From: a virus | IMG/VR virus record: IMGVR_UViG_3300010970_000136 | Coordinates: 1-64,000 of that record | Strand: one strand, 5' to 3' | DNA length: 64,000 nucleotides | In this document: piece after piece, positions 8,949-16,563 of the stretch | How the letters are laid out: each line of letters begins with the position of its first letter | Numbering within the stretch: the stretch's first letter is position 1 | The notes under the pieces: model-generated | What the model was told of the DNA's origin: nothing | Database searches by the model: none | The model's input: only the letters and a program-made list of their open reading frames with translations | Made by a program: the position numbers and the translations under genes

Positions 8949-9680
8949 TTATTCGTTTGTTTGAATTCTATATGCTGCGTTTTGAACAGCAGATTGATTC
9001 TCTGTATACATTGCTAGGTTCTGTACTGTAAGATCTAATAACTCATCTTCTAGATACATCTCAAGTTCACAATCCTGATCAAAGGATGGTTCACCATCTA
9101 ACATTACATATCCTGCTTTATTAATATATTGAGGATATCGCATATACATTATTTGTATAGTTTTTGGAGTGAAGGTACCATCTGTAAAGACTGATACATC
9201 ATCCGATGATATAAGATTGAATGTTTCTTGGTATTCAAAACTTGGTTTATAATGATCATTGTTTAAAATAAACTGTAGATCACCATGCTTTGCAAGATCT
9301 CTATTAATCCATATCTTTCTGTCTACACATCTTCCCTTATCAGCTAATATGTAACTATCTAAGTAGAACATATATTGTGGATCTAAATCATGTACATTAG
9401 CAGACCACTGGTTTAAATTAGCGTCCACTAGTGAAAGAACTAGGGGTTGATGGTTGTAGTTCATCACTAAGCTTTGTAGATCTTCGTAGCGCTTCTTAAA
9501 AGCGTCCATTCCCATTCCACTTACAATACTGATTCCATCTATCTTCTGCTTTATCAACTTAATCTGAGCCTCATTCAAAGCTAAGATTTTGTCTTCTAGT
9601 TGAATCTGTTGGTGCTCATTAGTTGATAGTTTATTTAGTTTCTGATCGATTTTGTATAATAAACTATCTACAGGTATCAT
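8949..9680 (-). CDS. head-tail connector (ring/adaptor-like) protein
   Basis: A 243-residue protein with a helical N-terminus (residues 5-90). The C-terminal half contains IMYMRYPQYINKAGYVMLDG followed by CELEMYLEDELLDLTVQNLAMYTE. This pattern, RYP...D...EL...ED.LLDLAV, is what I associate with the first ring protein stacked under the portal in crAss-like phages. It lies between the capsid-proximal gene 9709-10677 and the abundant structural gene 7788-8924. Family placement is by motif memory, not by search. Confidence 0.6.
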   Translation of the reverse strand: MIPVDSLLYKIDQKLNKLSTNEHQQIQLEDKILALNEAQIKLIKQKIDGISIVSGMGMDAFKKRYEDLQSLVMNYNHQPLVLSLVDANLNQWSANVHDLDPQYMFYLDSYILADKGRCVDRKIWINRDLAKHGDLQFILNNDHYKPSFEYQETFNLISSDDVSVFTDGTFTPKTIQIMYMRYPQYINKAGYVMLDGEPSFDQDCELEMYLEDELLDLTVQNLAMYTENQSAVQNAAYRIQTNE

Positions 9681-9708
9681 ATGCTTTTATATTTATAAAA
9701 CTAGCTAC

Positions 9709-10677
9709 TTAAATAGCAGCTAGTTTTTTAGTTTTTAGTTTTCCTTCTAATACAAGTAACTCATCCTGATTATCATCATCAGCTAAGAACTTAACTAGAT
9801 CTTCTTCATCTTTTGCAATTTCAAATTCACCTTCGTAAACTTTACCACTAGGCTTAACTCTATAAACTGAGTGTGCAATTGCTTGTTTAACTAAATCTTT
9901 AATATGTAGTAAATTTTCTTTCATGTCAGCAAATCTGTTGAACACTTCTATAGGATTCAATCCTTGGAAGTTACCAGTCTTGAATTCTGATTGTTTCAAC
10001 ATGTTATCTACTTGATTGTACACAATCTCTTCTCTCGTATCTTCTGTTACTGGAAGACCTAATAGTCTAGCAACTTTACGTTTTTTCTCGATTGTCATTG
10101 AATCAAATTTAACAACAGCTTTGTTGATCAATTGTTTCTTCTTAAAGATTACAGCACTTTCGATCTCATCATCTACAATGTAGAACTGAGTATCTGCTGG
10201 ATAATCTCCTCTTTCCCAAGCTTGGAATGAAGAAGCAATTGTAGGATGTACTCTTAACCATGAAAAAGCAAGCTCTTGAAATGGAATTGTAAGATCGTAA
10301 TAGTTATCACCATCTAACAACTTAACTGGTTGTACGTGTGATTGATCTTCTGTAGATGTTGATAATCCATAGTTCCAAAACTTAGAACGTGGACCAAGAT
10401 CAATGTCACCTAAATCAGCTTCAAGCTTAGCTCTTAGTGCAGTAACTCTTTCAATTTCTAACTCTCTTTCAGTTGGATCTGCAATTCGTCTGATGTAAGA
10501 AGCATCTGGATCTAATCCTGTTCTATACTTACCATCTAATTCTTTGTAAGGATACTTAAAAACTCCTGTACCAGGTACTCTTGTTAATCCTTTCTGTGCC
10601 AACCCACTTTGCATTGTTTGCAATTGAGAAGTGGTATACTCTCTTTTGATTGTAGAGATCTTTCCTAATTTACCCAT
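9709..10677 (-). CDS. conserved late protein following the capsid gene
   Basis: A 322-residue hydrophilic protein. Residues 1-110 are Arg/Lys-rich, with a QKGLTRVPGTGVFKYPY segment. A central domain (120-260) includes a helical EKKRKVARLLGLPV stretch. A C-terminal segment has acidic DEEDLVKFLADDDNQDE before a Lys-rich end (KLKTKKLAAI). It is the first protein gene after the capsid gene and the RNA island. A capsid-auxiliary or connector role fits the position. I do not recognise a family. Confidence 0.5.
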   Translation of the reverse strand: MGKLGKISTIKREYTTSQLQTMQSGLAQKGLTRVPGTGVFKYPYKELDGKYRTGLDPDASYIRRIADPTERELEIERVTALRAKLEADLGDIDLGPRSKFWNYGLSTSTEDQSHVQPVKLLDGDNYYDLTIPFQELAFSWLRVHPTIASSFQAWERGDYPADTQFYIVDDEIESAVIFKKKQLINKAVVKFDSMTIEKKRKVARLLGLPVTEDTREEIVYNQVDNMLKQSEFKTGNFQGLNPIEVFNRFADMKENLLHIKDLVKQAIAHSVYRVKPSGKVYEGEFEIAKDEEDLVKFLADDDNQDELLVLEGKLKTKKLAAI

Positions 10678-10713
10678 AATGTAGTTTAATTAATAATGTT
10701 TGGTTTATTTTAG

Positions 10714-10787
10714 TTGCGTGGGAAGGACTCGAACCTCCGACCTCTAGGTTATGAGCCTAGCAAGCTAACCAACTGCTCTACCACACG
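10714..10787 (-). tRNA. tRNA-Met (CAT), initiator-like
   Basis: A 74-base cloverleaf on the minus strand. Acceptor CGTGTGG faces CCACGCA with a C1 x A72 mismatch. D stem GAGC/GCTT gives an A11-U24 pair. Anticodon stem CTAGG/CCTAG has loop CTCATAA (anticodon CAT). T arm GGAGG-TTCGAGT-CCTTC. Discriminator A, no encoded CCA. C1 x A72 and A11-U24 are hallmarks of bacterial initiator tRNA. Only two of the usual three G-C pairs close the anticodon loop (the third is A29-U41). It is co-oriented with the late genes. Confidence 0.9.
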
Positions 10788-10793
10788 ATTTAG

Positions 10794-10848
10794 AAGATGG
10801 TTCCCATTGAAGGGAACAGCGACCAGGGATACCCTAATCCTCCATCTT
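10794..10848 (-). ncRNA. tRNA-like or three-way-junction RNA element A
   Basis: A perfect 7-bp closing stem (AAGATGG / CCATCTT) encloses two further hairpins, GTTCCC/GGGAAC with a 6-base loop and GGAT/ATCC with a 6-base loop. Total length is 55 bases. It ends 6 bases before the tRNA-Met. On the minus strand the arms mimic acceptor, D-like and T-like arms with no anticodon arm. The same pairing is possible on the plus strand. Function unknown; a processing signal for the tRNA or a decayed tRNA are alternatives. Confidence 0.5.
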
Positions 10849-10850
10849 TC

Positions 10851-10891
10851 ACTTAGTTACATTTCCACGAAGGAAAGAGGCTTCACTAAGT
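10851..10891 (-). ncRNA. stem-delimited element B
   Basis: A perfect 7-bp stem (ACTTAGT / ACTAAGT) encloses a 5-bp hairpin (TTTCC / GGAAA). Total 41 bases, 2 bases from element A. The 7-bp closing length matches a tRNA acceptor stem, but no anticodon arm is present. Confidence 0.4.
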
Positions 10892-10905
10892 CTGTATTTG
10901 AGATT

Positions 10906-10940
10906 GATCCCCTCTAGGAGGGAGTGGGGATGAGGGGATC
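10906..10940 (-). ncRNA. GC-rich hairpin directly after the capsid gene
   Basis: A perfect 9-bp stem (GATCCCCTC / GAGGGGATC) with a 17-base purine/pyrimidine-skewed loop, beginning 20 bases beyond the capsid stop. No U-run follows on the minus strand, so it is more likely an mRNA 3' stabiliser or processing hairpin than a strict terminator. Confidence 0.55.
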
Positions 10941-10960
10941 TTTCTCGGAATTCTTATTTA

Positions 10961-12514
10961 TTAGAATTGTGGGATTTCTTCGATCAACACAGTTCTTGAT
11001 AAATCTTCAATGAATACATCACATCTGTCTTTCATCCAGATTTCGTATCCTGGGAATTTATTAGCAGAACTCATACCTTGAGATTTAGCAAAACCTAAGT
11101 GGTGACGAGTACCATCAATATAACCCCAAGTCATAGAAGGAGCACCTTTCATTCTCACTTCACGGATGTTGTTTACCATTGAACCATCAGACATTGGAGA
11201 AACATCAAACACCATAAATACTGGAGTAGATTTTTTGTTTTGTCCAAACTCTAAGTTAGTTTGAGGTAAATCTAATTCTTTCAAGTGAATCAATTCAACA
11301 CGTCCAGTCTCACGAGTTACCATTGCATCAAATGCAAAGTTGTAAGTGATGTGTTGTCCTTCTCCTTGCATGTATCTGTTTCCAGAATCAGCCATGAAAG
11401 TAAGACCTGAATTCAATGCATCATTTTTCAAAGCTTGTTGGAATACATCGAATCCAGCTTCGTTAGTGTACATTTTAACTCTACGGTCTTTAACATCCAC
11501 TCTTCTGTAGAACAAATCTCCAAAAACTGAACGAATCAAGTTAGCAGAAAATTCTCCACGGTTGTATTGTACCAAGTTTCCGTTATTTCTCATTCTGTGG
11601 TAAACACCAGCAGATGTACGTTTAACTTCTTGTTTAGAACCATTAGTTTTAACTGTACCTGGTTTAGCCCAGATCATACGTTTAACTTTCAATTCTAACA
11701 TAGATTTACGCATCCAGAATTCGATGAACGGTTCCCATTTAACATCATTACGAGTTAAAGGTAATTGGTTACGTCTTTGTGGAGCATATACCAAGATGTC
11801 TAATGCTTTACCTGAAGCATCTCTCATCATTTTGTCATCAGCCCATTCAGTGATTTTGTGCTCATATCCATATGCAGAACCTAAAGATTCGAACATAGTG
11901 ATTTGCTCACCTAAACGAGGAAGACCTAATAAGTCTTGATCGAACTCACCAATAGCAGCATCAACTAATTCTAACTCAATACCTACTTGTAAGAAAGTTG
12001 GAGTTACGAAGTCAACTGTTGGGTTGTCAGTTACTAATGTAAATGAATACAAGTAACCAGTGTTGTAAGGTACAGGATCTTTGATTACATAGAATCTAGG
12101 TCCGTACTGACGAGTACCTACAGATACGATTGCGTTTTTAGAAAACTCATTAGTATCAATTACTAATTGAAATTCTTGACCATCAATACCTGGTTTTAAC
12201 AACTCAAGAGTTGAACTAGGGATGTCAATAATTTTTGGGAATTTGTAAGGAACTGCTACTTGCCATTTCCACGCATCACTGTTATTATCAATGTAATAAG
12301 GAGTGCTTTTGTTGATCATGTCCAAGAAGTCGTTACTGTACAATGAGCTTTGTGTATACAGACTGATGATTTTTTTATCATAGTCAGCAGGCTCAGTAGA
12401 GTGAAAAGACTCTAAGTGATTCGAGTCAGTAAGTTTTCCTACTGCACGTTTGTCCATAGAGGCAACACGAGCGTAAGTAAAACCAGTTAACCCAGGGATA
12501 GTTTGAACTGCCAT
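10961..12514 (-). CDS. major capsid protein
   Basis: A 517-residue protein, the usual size for crAss-like capsid proteins with the HK97 fold. Residues 1-90 form the N-arm-like region (TIPGLTGFTYARVASMDKR...). A beta-rich body follows, with a late segment ending ERT-like DLSRTVLIEEIPQF. Its position after portal and scaffold-like genes, its G/C-richer, more uniform codon choice (for example frequent CGT and GTT) and the following GC-rich hairpin all fit a very highly expressed virion gene. The start follows a short A/T-rich leader with no Shine-Dalgarno site. Family identity is inferred from order, length and overall character. Confidence 0.8.
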   Translation of the reverse strand: MAVQTIPGLTGFTYARVASMDKRAVGKLTDSNHLESFHSTEPADYDKKIISLYTQSSLYSNDFLDMINKSTPYYIDNNSDAWKWQVAVPYKFPKIIDIPSSTLELLKPGIDGQEFQLVIDTNEFSKNAIVSVGTRQYGPRFYVIKDPVPYNTGYLYSFTLVTDNPTVDFVTPTFLQVGIELELVDAAIGEFDQDLLGLPRLGEQITMFESLGSAYGYEHKITEWADDKMMRDASGKALDILVYAPQRRNQLPLTRNDVKWEPFIEFWMRKSMLELKVKRMIWAKPGTVKTNGSKQEVKRTSAGVYHRMRNNGNLVQYNRGEFSANLIRSVFGDLFYRRVDVKDRRVKMYTNEAGFDVFQQALKNDALNSGLTFMADSGNRYMQGEGQHITYNFAFDAMVTRETGRVELIHLKELDLPQTNLEFGQNKKSTPVFMVFDVSPMSDGSMVNNIREVRMKGAPSMTWGYIDGTRHHLGFAKSQGMSSANKFPGYEIWMKDRCDVFIEDLSRTVLIEEIPQF

Positions 12515-12549
12515 TTTTATTCGAATTTGTTAATTATTAATTATGTTTG

Positions 12550-13833
12550 TTATAAGAACCATGAATTAGGGTTAGCTTTTGAACCAGAACCTCCGCTACT
12601 CTTAGCTTTAGTTACTTGTCTAGCAACTTCTCCAAATAACTGGTTAGACTTTTTAGTCACACCTGTTCTTTGTATGGTTGATAATGTAGGATCTTTTTCT
12701 AACAATTTTAAAAGAAGCCCCACTTTAACTTTCATCTCGTGGTTCTCTGGTCTTTTCATATCCAGAATAGCACGATCGAAATCTGTAAGTGTTTCTCCTG
12801 ATGGAGTTTTCCACTTATCAACTAATAAGAAGTCCTGTAGTTCGCCTGCTAATTTTGGATTGATAGGAATACCATCAAACTCTTTATTCTTCACTTTATC
12901 CTGTAGGATAGACTGAACGTTTGTAATGTACTGATTTCTAACAGCTTGCTTTTGTTGTAACTCTTGCTCAGCTTTAGATTCCATTTGTTGCAACTTAGCT
13001 GCCTCTTTCTTAACTAACACCTTGTGATGTTTAGCTGCTACATTCTCTAGATCTCCGTAGTTTCTAAGTCTTTCAACTTCTGTTTCTACATCTTCAGGTT
13101 CAAACCCTTGATCTGTTAATGCTTGCTTGATGATCTTAACTTGGTTATTCTCATCTGAAAGATCCATCTCAGCAAAATCAACTACTTGATTGTAAGTACC
13201 GAAATACTCTTTAGGATTTACTCCTTTTACAAATATGGCATCAAAAGCTTCTTGGTAGTCTTCTCCAAATTGTCCAATGAAATTTTGTACAATCTCAGAA
13301 GCACCTTTCTTCTTTTCAGCATTGAATCGTTCTAAGAACTCTTCTGCTGTAGAAACTGGTTCTTCATCTTCTCCATCTTCATTAGTAAATACACCTAGTT
13401 TAAGTAAGTCATTTGCTAAAGCAGAGAATTGAGTACCTTCAGTAACTTCGTCTTCATCATTATCGTCATCATCACTTTCTTCTGCAGCAGTTTCTACTTT
13501 CTTAGTAGGTTTCACTGGTGCTGGTGGTGTATCATCATCTTCGTCTTCATCATCACTTAGGAAGTCAGAGATTAAAGATTGTCCTTCTTGTTTTTCTTCA
13601 TCTGTTTTACCATCAACATTTTTAGGAGGTACAATATCCTTTCCTTTTGGTACATCTGGTTTAGCAGGTGCTGCAGGAGGGTTTGCCTCATTAATGATAG
13701 GTTGAACATCATCAGGATTACTAGAAGCGGTCTCAGGTTCGAATAAGCCTTGAAGTAATTCTTGGTTACCCATACCCATTTCCATAGTATCTTGAATACT
13801 AAAGTTTCCCATAGTTTCTAAATTATCAGCCAT
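12550..13833 (-). CDS. putative scaffold/capsid assembly protein
   Basis: A 427-residue, very acidic protein lying between portal and capsid genes, the classical scaffold position. Residues 30-130 are disordered and rich in Asp, Glu, Pro and Ala (FLSDDEDEDDDTPPAPVKP). Residues 190-330 are predicted coiled coil (KLQQMESKAEQELQQKQAVRN). The C-terminus is basic with SSGGSGSKANPN. Acidic N-terminus, coiled coil and basic capsid-binding tail are typical of scaffolds. A promoter-like sequence lies just upstream, so this gene and the capsid gene may be transcribed independently of the portal gene. Confidence 0.65.
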   Translation of the reverse strand: MADNLETMGNFSIQDTMEMGMGNQELLQGLFEPETASSNPDDVQPIINEANPPAAPAKPDVPKGKDIVPPKNVDGKTDEEKQEGQSLISDFLSDDEDEDDDTPPAPVKPTKKVETAAEESDDDDNDEDEVTEGTQFSALANDLLKLGVFTNEDGEDEEPVSTAEEFLERFNAEKKKGASEIVQNFIGQFGEDYQEAFDAIFVKGVNPKEYFGTYNQVVDFAEMDLSDENNQVKIIKQALTDQGFEPEDVETEVERLRNYGDLENVAAKHHKVLVKKEAAKLQQMESKAEQELQQKQAVRNQYITNVQSILQDKVKNKEFDGIPINPKLAGELQDFLLVDKWKTPSGETLTDFDRAILDMKRPENHEMKVKVGLLLKLLEKDPTLSTIQRTGVTKKSNQLFGEVARQVTKAKSSGGSGSKANPNSWFL

Positions 13834-13866
13834 ATGTAGTTGTTTTATTGTTTGGTTTATTACTGT

Positions 13867-13896
13867 AAAAGTATATGAATGTTATTTAATATCAAA
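13867..13896 (-). promoter_or_regulatory. Bacteroidota-type promoter for scaffold and capsid genes
   Basis: On the minus strand TTTG is followed after exactly 19 bases by TACTTTT, close to the -33 TTTG / -7 TAnnTTTG consensus of Bacteroidota. It lies 34 bases upstream of the ATG at 13833. Confidence 0.55.
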
Positions 13897-13952
13897 GAGT
13901 TATCAGTGTTTGCAGCTGATTATTTTTGATAATATAGCATTAATGTTATTTA

Positions 13953-13970
13953 TCCCCTCCGTAGAGGGGA
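13953..13970. terminator. GC-rich hairpin after the portal gene
   Basis: The stem TCCCCTC / GAGGGGA with a 4-base loop sits 10 bases beyond the portal stop. The U-run (TTTTTT, 13973-13978) lies on the plus-strand side, so as a strict terminator it faces antisense transcription. On the minus strand it would act as a 3' hairpin. Confidence 0.5.
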
Positions 13971-13979
13971 ACTTTTTTA

Positions 13980-16562
13980 CTATTTTTTGTTATTTCTATT
14001 CTTTGCATTTAGTTTTGCGACCTCTAAATCATTCTGCATGTTCTCTCTAGCTATTTGATTCTTGTCTCGTTCTATCTGCAATTTCTGAGCAGCCAATACA
14101 TTTTTAGAATTAACGTCAGCTATTTTAGCTTGGTATTCTTTTTCTGCTTTAGATTGCTCTGCTGTAAGTCTTGACATTTCTAATGCATCAGCTGTTCCTG
14201 AATTATCTTCATCTGCCATAGCATTGTTATTTTTTCCGTATGCTGAAATAAGAGCAATCTCTTTCTTATTGATTCTATCAAGTTCATTTTGATAATCCTC
14301 ATGTGCTTGATCAGCTTGTTTCATTTCAGTAGCTTGTTGCAACGTAGCTTCAGCTTGTGCTTGTTGTTGTTGCAATTGTTGTTGTTGTAATTGATTAGCT
14401 TGTTCTTGTTGAGCAATTTGTCTGTCTCTCATGTCTTTAAACACTTTCTTCATCTCTCTAATAGACTTAGTGCTATATAGTTCAATGATTTCATATAGTG
14501 TACCGCCATTCTGAATAACAGCTTGAGATAATTGTCTAAGTTCATTAAACATTTGATTATCCTCTGGTCTATTAGTTAAGAACACTTTAAGATCACGGAA
14601 CTTAAGATCTGATCCATTCACTTGTACAAACGCTGATTCTCCTTCTCCTGTAATATATGAAAGCGTGCTTTGTGGCTTAGCGCTTTCTAAATATAAAGCT
14701 GCATCAATGATTGCTTGGTATAATTGACCTAACACATACTCGTGTGCTACAAATAATGGCTCTGTTTGCGAATAACTTTGTTGTATAGCAGTATTTGTCC
14801 CTGTAGCACTTTCTGAAGCAGATACGCTTCCTAAACGCTGTTTAGACAATCCTACAAGTTCCCAACATTCAGCTTTGATTTGTTGTGCTAATGTATATCT
14901 AGATTGTATCTCAGATGTACGTGTAAGATCAAGAGCTGTAAACTGGTTAAATGAACTAGGAGATTTCATGTTCTCTGGACTATCATCAACAAATACAACA
15001 CCTCTGTTACGTGCTTCCATTTCCCAAATATCTAGAGCATCTTGAGCATCTCCATCTTTAGGAATAGGTACATGTCTCAATGACATAAGTTGAACCTTAC
15101 CAACTTCTTTCTCTAGAAGTTTATATAATTGATTCATACATACATTGTAAATCACTTGGAATGGTTTCATCATATCAACAAGAGATTTAGCTTCTGTATT
15201 CTTCACTTCGTAAGTTGTTCCTATAATAGGGCAATAGTTAAGAAGGTTGAATGGTTTAATGTGGTAGATGTCTGGTCCAATCTTAGTTCCTTGGTACCAT
15301 TGATTGATCCATCCCCATTCTAATGATTGTTGTGTAGGAATAGTTCCTGATTTGTAACTCTCATCAACTAATGTAGATTGTTCATTGCCCATCTCATCTA
15401 AATAGATAAGTTTACCTATCTTCTTTTTAGAGATCCAATATGATCTAACAACAACATACTTATATCCAAATGAACTAACATTATTAGTTAGTCCCAAGAA
15501 GTCTTTAAGTCCATCATTGTTTTCTTTCATTTCACTCTCAATCAACATACGTGTTTGTAACACTAATGGATCAAATGTATCATACTGTACAGAGTCTTGC
15601 CCTGGTGTAGCTTCTGGATTACCTAAGTTAGATTCACGTACGTTAATAAGTCCATAATCTTGAAGAGAAGAACGTAAGTGATCTATTTCCTCTTTTGTAA
15701 GGTCTGGTACGCTTTCAATAATCTCTGACAGTTCCATAACCTGGACAGTCCCAGCAGCATAAGCTCCTTGTGCTCTTCCTGTGGGATCAGAGATCCATTT
15801 TCTGTCTGGGGTTGTAAGAAACCACGTGTTTTTTGGATTAGCAACTTCGATGTTGAATCCAAGCTTTGAGTTGTCTTCATATATGTGATAAAATTCTCTA
15901 GCAGAAATACAAAGATCTCTAAAGGCATCTTCGCTTTTCTCCTTAGTGTTAAAATCTGCTTTTTGACATGTTAATATATGGTTAGCCCATTTTTCTGCAA
16001 CTGATGTGTAGTTATCTAACTGATCCTGAACCTGTTCCATAGTCATCTTCTCAACATCTTCATCAGAAAGTTCTACTCCTTCTAAAGCTGCTTTCTCATA
16101 GATCTTCTCTCTAGCTTGACTCATAACATACTTGTTAAGTACATCTGTCTTAAACTGAAGTTCTTCTGCTTGACTATCATCATCAAATGCTTTCACTTTG
16201 AATGCATCTGGACGTTTAGAAATTTCTCCTACTAATTCATTAACAGGAGTGGTAATGATTGAATAGTGTTTTACATAAGCAGGAAGTTCTAGATCAGATG
16301 TTAATACATCTGTGAAGCTTCTTACCTCTGGTTCTTGATAGAAATCCTCCATACGCAAGATTCCTTTCATGAGATCATAGTTCTTTACGAACGTATCTCT
16401 ATTCTTGATGTACTCAGCATATGCCTTATTGGAGAAATAGTCCATTGTATTCTTTACCCAACTCTCATCTTCTTTCTCCTTCTCAGTCTTGAACTGATCA
16501 GGGAAGATGTTTAAATAAGCATACCTAATGGTAGCATCTTTTGTATATCTAATTATTGCCAT
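13980..16562 (-). CDS. portal protein
   Basis: An 860-residue protein in the portal position, right after the terminase gene (1-base gap to its stop). The body (residues 1-650) has long helices and the segment RLGSVSASESATGTNTAIQQS typical of large portals. From about 690 a long C-terminal tail is Gln-rich coiled coil (QANQLQQQQLQQQQAQAEA), then ADEDNSGTADALEMS near residue 778, which matches an EF-hand/dockerin-like calcium loop (DxDxSGxxDxxE), then more coiled coil ending in an Asn/Lys-rich terminus. It forms the DNA entry pore and binds terminase and ring proteins. Assignment rests on length, order and overall pattern. Confidence 0.85.
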   Translation of the reverse strand: MAIIRYTKDATIRYAYLNIFPDQFKTEKEKEDESWVKNTMDYFSNKAYAEYIKNRDTFVKNYDLMKGILRMEDFYQEPEVRSFTDVLTSDLELPAYVKHYSIITTPVNELVGEISKRPDAFKVKAFDDDSQAEELQFKTDVLNKYVMSQAREKIYEKAALEGVELSDEDVEKMTMEQVQDQLDNYTSVAEKWANHILTCQKADFNTKEKSEDAFRDLCISAREFYHIYEDNSKLGFNIEVANPKNTWFLTTPDRKWISDPTGRAQGAYAAGTVQVMELSEIIESVPDLTKEEIDHLRSSLQDYGLINVRESNLGNPEATPGQDSVQYDTFDPLVLQTRMLIESEMKENNDGLKDFLGLTNNVSSFGYKYVVVRSYWISKKKIGKLIYLDEMGNEQSTLVDESYKSGTIPTQQSLEWGWINQWYQGTKIGPDIYHIKPFNLLNYCPIIGTTYEVKNTEAKSLVDMMKPFQVIYNVCMNQLYKLLEKEVGKVQLMSLRHVPIPKDGDAQDALDIWEMEARNRGVVFVDDSPENMKSPSSFNQFTALDLTRTSEIQSRYTLAQQIKAECWELVGLSKQRLGSVSASESATGTNTAIQQSYSQTEPLFVAHEYVLGQLYQAIIDAALYLESAKPQSTLSYITGEGESAFVQVNGSDLKFRDLKVFLTNRPEDNQMFNELRQLSQAVIQNGGTLYEIIELYSTKSIREMKKVFKDMRDRQIAQQEQANQLQQQQLQQQQAQAEATLQQATEMKQADQAHEDYQNELDRINKKEIALISAYGKNNNAMADEDNSGTADALEMSRLTAEQSKAEKEYQAKIADVNSKNVLAAQKLQIERDKNQIARENMQNDLEVAKLNAKNRNNKK

Positions 16563-16563
16563 T

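Noticed and set aside
10714-10917. Plus-strand open frame of 67 codons over the tRNA region
   Set aside because: It is the reverse complement of the tRNA-Met and stem elements; the predicted text (GKDSNLRPLGYEPSKL) is the usual artefact of reading antisense to a tRNA.
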